NCBI RefSeq assembly: GCF_022682495.2
Contig: NC_071399.1
Span: forward strand, 12,133,342-12,197,341
Length of the DNA stretch: 64,000 nt
From: Desmodus rotundus
Lineage: Eukaryota; Chordata; Mammalia; Chiroptera; Phyllostomidae
Reading direction: 5' to 3'
The notes beneath the pieces were generated by a model. That model ran no database searches, had not been told where the DNA came from, and saw only the letters and a program-made list of their open reading frames with translations. Shown here in pieces: positions 60,181 to 64,000 of this stretch. The position numbers and the translations under genes are program-made. The first letter of the stretch is position 1. Each line of letters starts with the position of its first letter.

Positions 60181-60560
60181 CCGCTGTCACCACTGTCATT
60201 GTCATTTTGAAGGTTCTAGTTCACATCATTAAACTTGGGGAAAAAGAGGTATAAATACTGGAAAGAAAGGGGCAAATCATTATAGAAAATATTCCTCTCT
60301 ACTCAGATAATCCAAATAACTTCATTGAAAAAATTAGTGGAACCAATAAAACAGCTTGTTAAAGACGTAAAAACACATAAGAAGTGGGCCATAAGCTACC
60401 ATCCTTACTATAGAAACTGTTCTGATAAATGTATGAGAAATGATGATCATCTAGCAGGGAAGTCAATCGAGGATATGAAGACCATTCACAAAAGAGACTC
60501 AGGTATCAGCACCCATATAAAAGAAAGAGCATATTAGTAACAAAAGAAATACTTTTTAAA
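60181..60560 (+). mobile_element. Old L1 ORF2 region (outer host element, right part)
   Basis: The sequence 'CCGCTGTCACCACTGTCATT' and 'GAAGGTTCTAGTTCACATCA' follows in the L1 consensus directly after the point where the outer L1 was interrupted at 58859 (ggatgcccactctcaccacttttattcaacatagtactggaagtcctagcc). Later 'GAAAATATTCCTCTCTACTC' and 'ATTAGTGGAACCAATAAAAC' remain recognisable; beyond about 60400 similarity is weak. Confidence 0.65.
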
Positions 60561-61640
60561 ATGGTAAGCTGCTAGGTTCTTCAATGAGCATCTTTACGGA
60601 TCATAGGCATTCACAAGGCCTCAGGAACTATTCTAAGGACTCAGAGGAGACAGAAGTGATAGGTGTCTTGAGTGCTGTTTGCCCTTGGAGTTGTCCTGAG
60701 CAGTGTTGGGTAGGTCAGATCCCCACCCTGGGCCCCCCCTGGAGCAGTTGAGAGGCCTTGGGCTCTCCAGTTCTAGCAGGACCACAGCTTCTCCACTGGG
60801 CTGAGGATGGAGCCAATATGATTCGTTAGTCCCTAAGCTGCCTCATGGAAGCAAAGAACCACCCTGACTTGAAGGATGAGGGTTGAGCCGCTGCCTGTCT
60901 TCCGTTTTCACTTGTCCCTTAGAGCTTGTCTTATCACTCCCGCTACATTTCATATCGGCATGATCCTAACGCACGCATCCTTGAAATTGCTCTGCATGTA
61001 AGAAATGCATGCTTGATGAAAATGGTTTCCAAGAAATCACTCCTAACAGTTCAAATTAGCTCAGTGGTAAGAATTCCATGTATCAGACAGATTTTATTAT
61101 AAATGAATGTGAGAATCTTAATTTGGGAAGTTTTCCTTGTAAGCGTGCTGAACATTTCTTTGATAATTTTTGCTCCCAGATGTAGATATGTATTTCCTGC
61201 CTCGAGACAGTTTCTACAACTGAGAAACACATAGGAAACTACATTATTTCCTTTTTAATAGAAAGTAATTTATACAGTTATTGTGTAAACTCAGAACTTT
61301 GATGCACACATTTCCTGCCTTAAATTAGAATTATATAAAACAATGAAATGAAAACTCTGACTTAGTCAAAACACAGAAAGAGTAACCTTAAAGAATAGGG
61401 TCTGTAAGTCTGTTGCAGTACATTTACGATTATATTTAAACAATTGGTGAATTTTTGTCTTATCTGCAGATTCATCATCGTCTATGATCTGAGTAATTTA
61501 AGGGGCTAATTTGGGTTTTTCGTATTGGGAGAATTTTCAAAATTGTATTTTGGATTAAGTGCAAGGTTGCCTACCTGTTATTTCTTTCCGTGACTAGCTC
61601 TTGTGCTTTAACTATGGCTGTGTCAAATTCATCTTCCCAG

Positions 61641-61763
61641 GTCGAAAATGTCCGCTTGGTAGACCGAGTATCCTCTAAAAAAGCAGCCCTCGGTACTTTG
61701 TATTTGACGGCTACTCACGTCATATTCGTGGAAAATGCGCCTGACACAAGAAAAGAAACTTGG
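61641..61763 (+). CDS. MTMR7: MTMR7 coding exon 2 (PH-GRAM domain)
   Basis: This exon of 41 codons runs from VENVRLVDRVSSKKAALGTL to FVENAPDTRKETW and covers residues 9-49 of the protein. It forms the first strands of the PH-GRAM domain, which binds phosphoinositides and targets the enzyme to membranes. The family core 'GTLYLTATHVIFVE' is intact. The acceptor is CATCTTCCCAG|GTC and the donor TGG|GTATGC, both phase 0, so it joins exons 1 and 3 without shifting the frame. Relative to my memory of human MTMR7, residue 20 is Ser rather than Pro and 'NAPDT' replaces 'NSPDP'. MTMR6 and MTMR8 are more distant here. Confidence 0.96.
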
Positions 61764-63136
61764 GTATGCACTCCTTCTTTCGGACTTTACATTATTTGAA
61801 GTGAAGTTTGATTCTCCACTGTTTGGTTTGGCCCCAGGGTGAGGTGGGTGGGCTTTTGGTGTTTGGGTATTCACAGAACTGTTTTGGGAATGTGATCTTT
61901 GCCCTTTTCTGTACAGAGTCGAATCTACATCTCCTTATTCATTGTAAACCCTAATTATGTGGCCATCATCAAAGGCAGACCTGTAAATAGCCAGAGATAC
62001 AAGTGGTTCTTGTCACAGCTTTTGAGTAGAGATTCAAAATGTCAGTATGCCAGATACAGTCATTGCATCCTGTTATCTCCACTTTTCTGATAATTTAAAA
62101 AACCAAAAAAGCAAAGGAAAGCTAGGGAAGAGTCCTAGCATCAGGTATTTCTGCTCCTTAATAATGAGACCACTGGATATTTTTTATTTTATACAGCCAA
62201 TTCACCGTGACGTAATGAGCAGCACCAGAACCCCTGAAGTGTAGAGTTGGCCCTTTCTGTGTTCCACAGACCTTGTCATATTTTCAGCAGAAGGTGACAG
62301 GTCCTACTTACTGGAGAGGAATTTAAAGAATGAAACGCTATCACTGAGGACTAAGCAGAGACCCTCCTGAAACAACAAAGATGCCCTTCAGCATGATTTC
62401 CTTTAAAATAAATCTCCTCTGCAGCTGGCCTCACCACCCCCAACAGCTTAGAAAACAAGCACAAGTTGCTGTTGAACTTGAGCATTCCATGTGGAATTCA
62501 GGAGCATGGTGGAGCCCCTCCCAGTGGAGTAATCTCCAGCTTTTGTTGATTGCAAGGTTTATTTTACTAACTTCTCATGACCTTGTTTAATTTTAGCCAT
62601 TAACCTCAATCAACATTGGACAACCAAAATGTTCCCTTACCTGGACTTGTACAAAATGGCATGCTGGATAGTTGGTTTCACATAATGAGCCTGGATATCA
62701 GAAGGCTCGGCACTGAAAAGTAAAAACGAGCCCTGGCTGGTGTGGCTCAGTGGATTGAGTGCCGGCCTGTGAACCAAAGGGTCTCTGGTTCAATTCCCAG
62801 TCAGAGCACGTGCCTGGGTTGTGGGCCAGGTCCCCAGTAGGGGGTACTCAAGAAGCAACCACATTAATGTTTCTCTCCCTCTCTTCCTCCCTCCCTTCCC
62901 CTCTCTCTAAAAACTAAAATAAAAATGAAATCTTTAAAAAAAAGTAAAATGATAAAATTAGACAGTTGGTTTGTTCCCAAAACATCTCAGTTCTTGTTAT
63001 CTGAGCTCAGATGTTGAGCCAGCTGGGGGTGGGGAGTGCTGCCTATCTATCTCTGTGACTCCGAGATCCGGGCCACTCCCTGTCACACTCATCAGTTATT
63101 TGTGCTGAGCTTATCCACCTTAACTTTCGGTTGTAG
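61764..63136 (+). other. MTMR7: MTMR7 intron 2 (1.37 kb)
   Basis: The intron begins GTATGC and ends GGTTGTAG. It is phase 0 and contains one VES SINE (62728-62939). The rest is unique sequence without features I can name. Confidence 0.93.
62728..62939 (+). mobile_element. VES SINE in MTMR7 intron 2
   Basis: This well-preserved copy opens GAGCCCTGGCTGGTGTGGCT and CAGTGGATTGAGTGCCGGCC. It has the B box in 'TCTGGTTCAATTCCCAGTCA' and the body 'GGCCAGGTCCCCAGTAGGGG'. It closes with CT-rich sequence and an A-rich tail with AAATAAAAATGAAATC-type units. AAAAGTAAAA before it (62716-62725) and after it (62940-62949) is a perfect 10-base candidate target-site duplication. It is in sense with the gene and clear of both splice sites. 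Confidence 0.93.
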
Positions 63137-63299
63137 ATTCTTCACAGCCAGATTTCCACCATTGAAAAACAGGCAACGACAGCTACAGGATGCCATCTGC
63201 TTATTCGTTGCAAGAACTTTCAGCTCTTACAACTCATCATTCCGCAGGAGAGGGACTGCCACGACGTGTACATCTCTCTGATACGCCTTGCAAGGCCAG
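63137..63299 (+). CDS. MTMR7: MTMR7 coding exon 3 (PH-GRAM domain, continued)
   Basis: The exon has 54 codons plus one base, covering residues 50-103 from ILHSQISTIEKQATTATGCH to YISLIRLARP. It completes most of the PH-GRAM fold. The family motif 'IIPQERDCHDVYISL' is intact. The acceptor is GGTTGTAG|ATT with a weak pyrimidine tract, and the donor is CCAG|GTAGGG. The single leftover G starts the next codon (Val expected), so intron 3 is phase 1. Residue 69 reads His (GCHLL), where I recall Pro in the human protein. The gene continues beyond the window with the catalytic CX5R phosphatase domain and C-terminal coiled coil. Confidence 0.96.
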
Positions 63300-64000
63300 G
63301 TAGGGCAGAGGAGCCCGGCATTTCATATGGACTCACCCTTAAACAGCCCACAAATCCCGTTCAAGAAGTTTATATCGTGCTTGAGAATCATGTGGTGTTG
63401 TAGGAACCATATGCTCTCCCAGGCCCCAGATGAGGCCCAGAAACCTGAATAATACCGCTCCTCTGAGCTGTCTCTCATGAACCACTTTCATTATTTTTAG
63501 TATTTTCTTTATCTCTGGGGGTGAGAAGTGTGTTCGTTTGCCTTTCAGGGCGAAATCATTTTAAAATCATGCCTTTCTGATCCTGTGATAATCAAGTGAC
63601 CTTAATGGAGGTCTAAGACCAAACTGATGAATTGTTCCATATGGCAAACATTGATATCCAACGATTCTAATGCAGTCTTTCCCGTCTTGGGGCTTCCAAG
63701 GTTTGGTTTCTGTTGCTTTTGGATCATAATCGATGTTTCCCAAGGTTGGTGTAACTAGACCTTTGTTCACATCAGTAACTCTATTCAAAGTACCGAGCTG
63801 TTGGATCTCCTAAACAGCACCTCCTGGGGTGTCCTGGGAGGAAAGTGCGGTGGATTTGAGGAGCATGGCTCTCAGTTCCTCTCCTGGGTCCTCAGATTTC
63901 TAGCCCATTGCGCCCTTCTATAGAAGTGTTTCTTGTCTCCCCACGTGGCTTGTGTGAGCCGTGGGATTCTTTTGCTTGAAAGAAATACATGTTGAAGTTT
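63300..64000 (+). other. MTMR7: MTMR7 intron 3, 5' part (truncated by window end)
   Basis: The intron starts GTAGGG and is cut by the window edge. I see no recognisable repeat. A 73-codon minus-strand ORF at 63567-63788 looks protein-like and is described under findings, but it is not called as a gene. Confidence 0.85.

Larger units (their letters stand above)
37676..61640 (+). other. MTMR7: MTMR7 intron 1 (about 24.0 kb)
   Basis: The intron is bounded by donor GTTGGT after exon 1 and by an acceptor ending CATCTTCCCAG before exon 2, both phase 0. It carries most of the repeats of the right half of the window: L2, L1, MIR, the pyrimidine tract and the nested L1/VES/mariner stack. Stretches not listed separately (37810-39430, 39760-40760, 42000-43690, 44030-45050, 46000-46850, 47010-50830, 51030-51815, 52030-53890, 54305-54780, 54990-55960, 56335-57530, 60565-61640) show no gene or repeat I can name. 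A long first intron starting in a CpG island is usual for this family. Confidence 0.9.

Noticed and set aside
61590..61799. 69-codon ORF MTSSCALTMAV... running through MTMR7 exon 2
   Set aside because: Its first 17 codons are intron 1 and its last 12 are intron 2 read in frame; the real coding part is only 61641-61763.
1..64000. Search for CRISPR arrays, operons, phage, toxin-antitoxin or other bacterial-type systems
   Set aside because: The window is mammalian, with spliced exons, SINEs and LINEs. No regularly spaced identical repeats or operon-like gene runs occur.

Overview
This is a 64 kb piece of mammalian chromosome, almost certainly from a microbat. Coding density is very low, introns are long, and ancient mammalian repeats are abundant (L1M, L2, MIR, hAT-Charlie and an MLT2-type ERVL LTR). 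The bat signature is five tRNA-derived SINEs with the 'CCCTGGCTGGTGTGGCTCAG' head and internal 'GGTTCAATTCCCAGTCAG' box, typical of the VES family of microbats. No bacterial, viral or plasmid gene system is present.

One gene is firmly identified: the 5' part of MTMR7 (myotubularin-related protein 7) on the + strand. Coding exon 1 (37652-37675, MEHIRTPK) lies in a CpG island and opens a 24.0 kb intron. Coding exon 2 (61641-61763) and exon 3 (63137-63299) follow, and the window ends inside intron 3. Together they encode the first 103 residues, plus one base, of a protein of about 660 residues; this is most of the PH-GRAM lipid-binding domain. The phosphatase domain and coiled coil lie beyond the right edge.

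The left 37 kb is the region upstream of MTMR7. I find no convincing gene there, only repeats: antisense L1 3' ends, a tandem VES pair, a twin-primed (5'-inverted) L1, an MLT2 solo LTR, MIRs, and a small CpG-bearing patch near 9.6-10.2 kb of unknown nature. Intron 1 holds two good L2 3' ends, an L2/CR1 reverse-transcriptase relic, and a 401-nt uninterrupted pyrimidine run. It also holds a nested transposon stack at 57.5-60.5 kb: an old L1 carrying a VES SINE and a second L1, the second L1 itself carrying a mariner remnant.

Repeat assignments come from recognising consensus motifs by eye. Boundaries are approximate to tens of bases, and subfamily names are given only where the motif is characteristic. 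I did not find an undescribed biological system. The most useful leads are the nested stack, the pyrimidine tract, and a coding-looking antisense ORF in intron 3.
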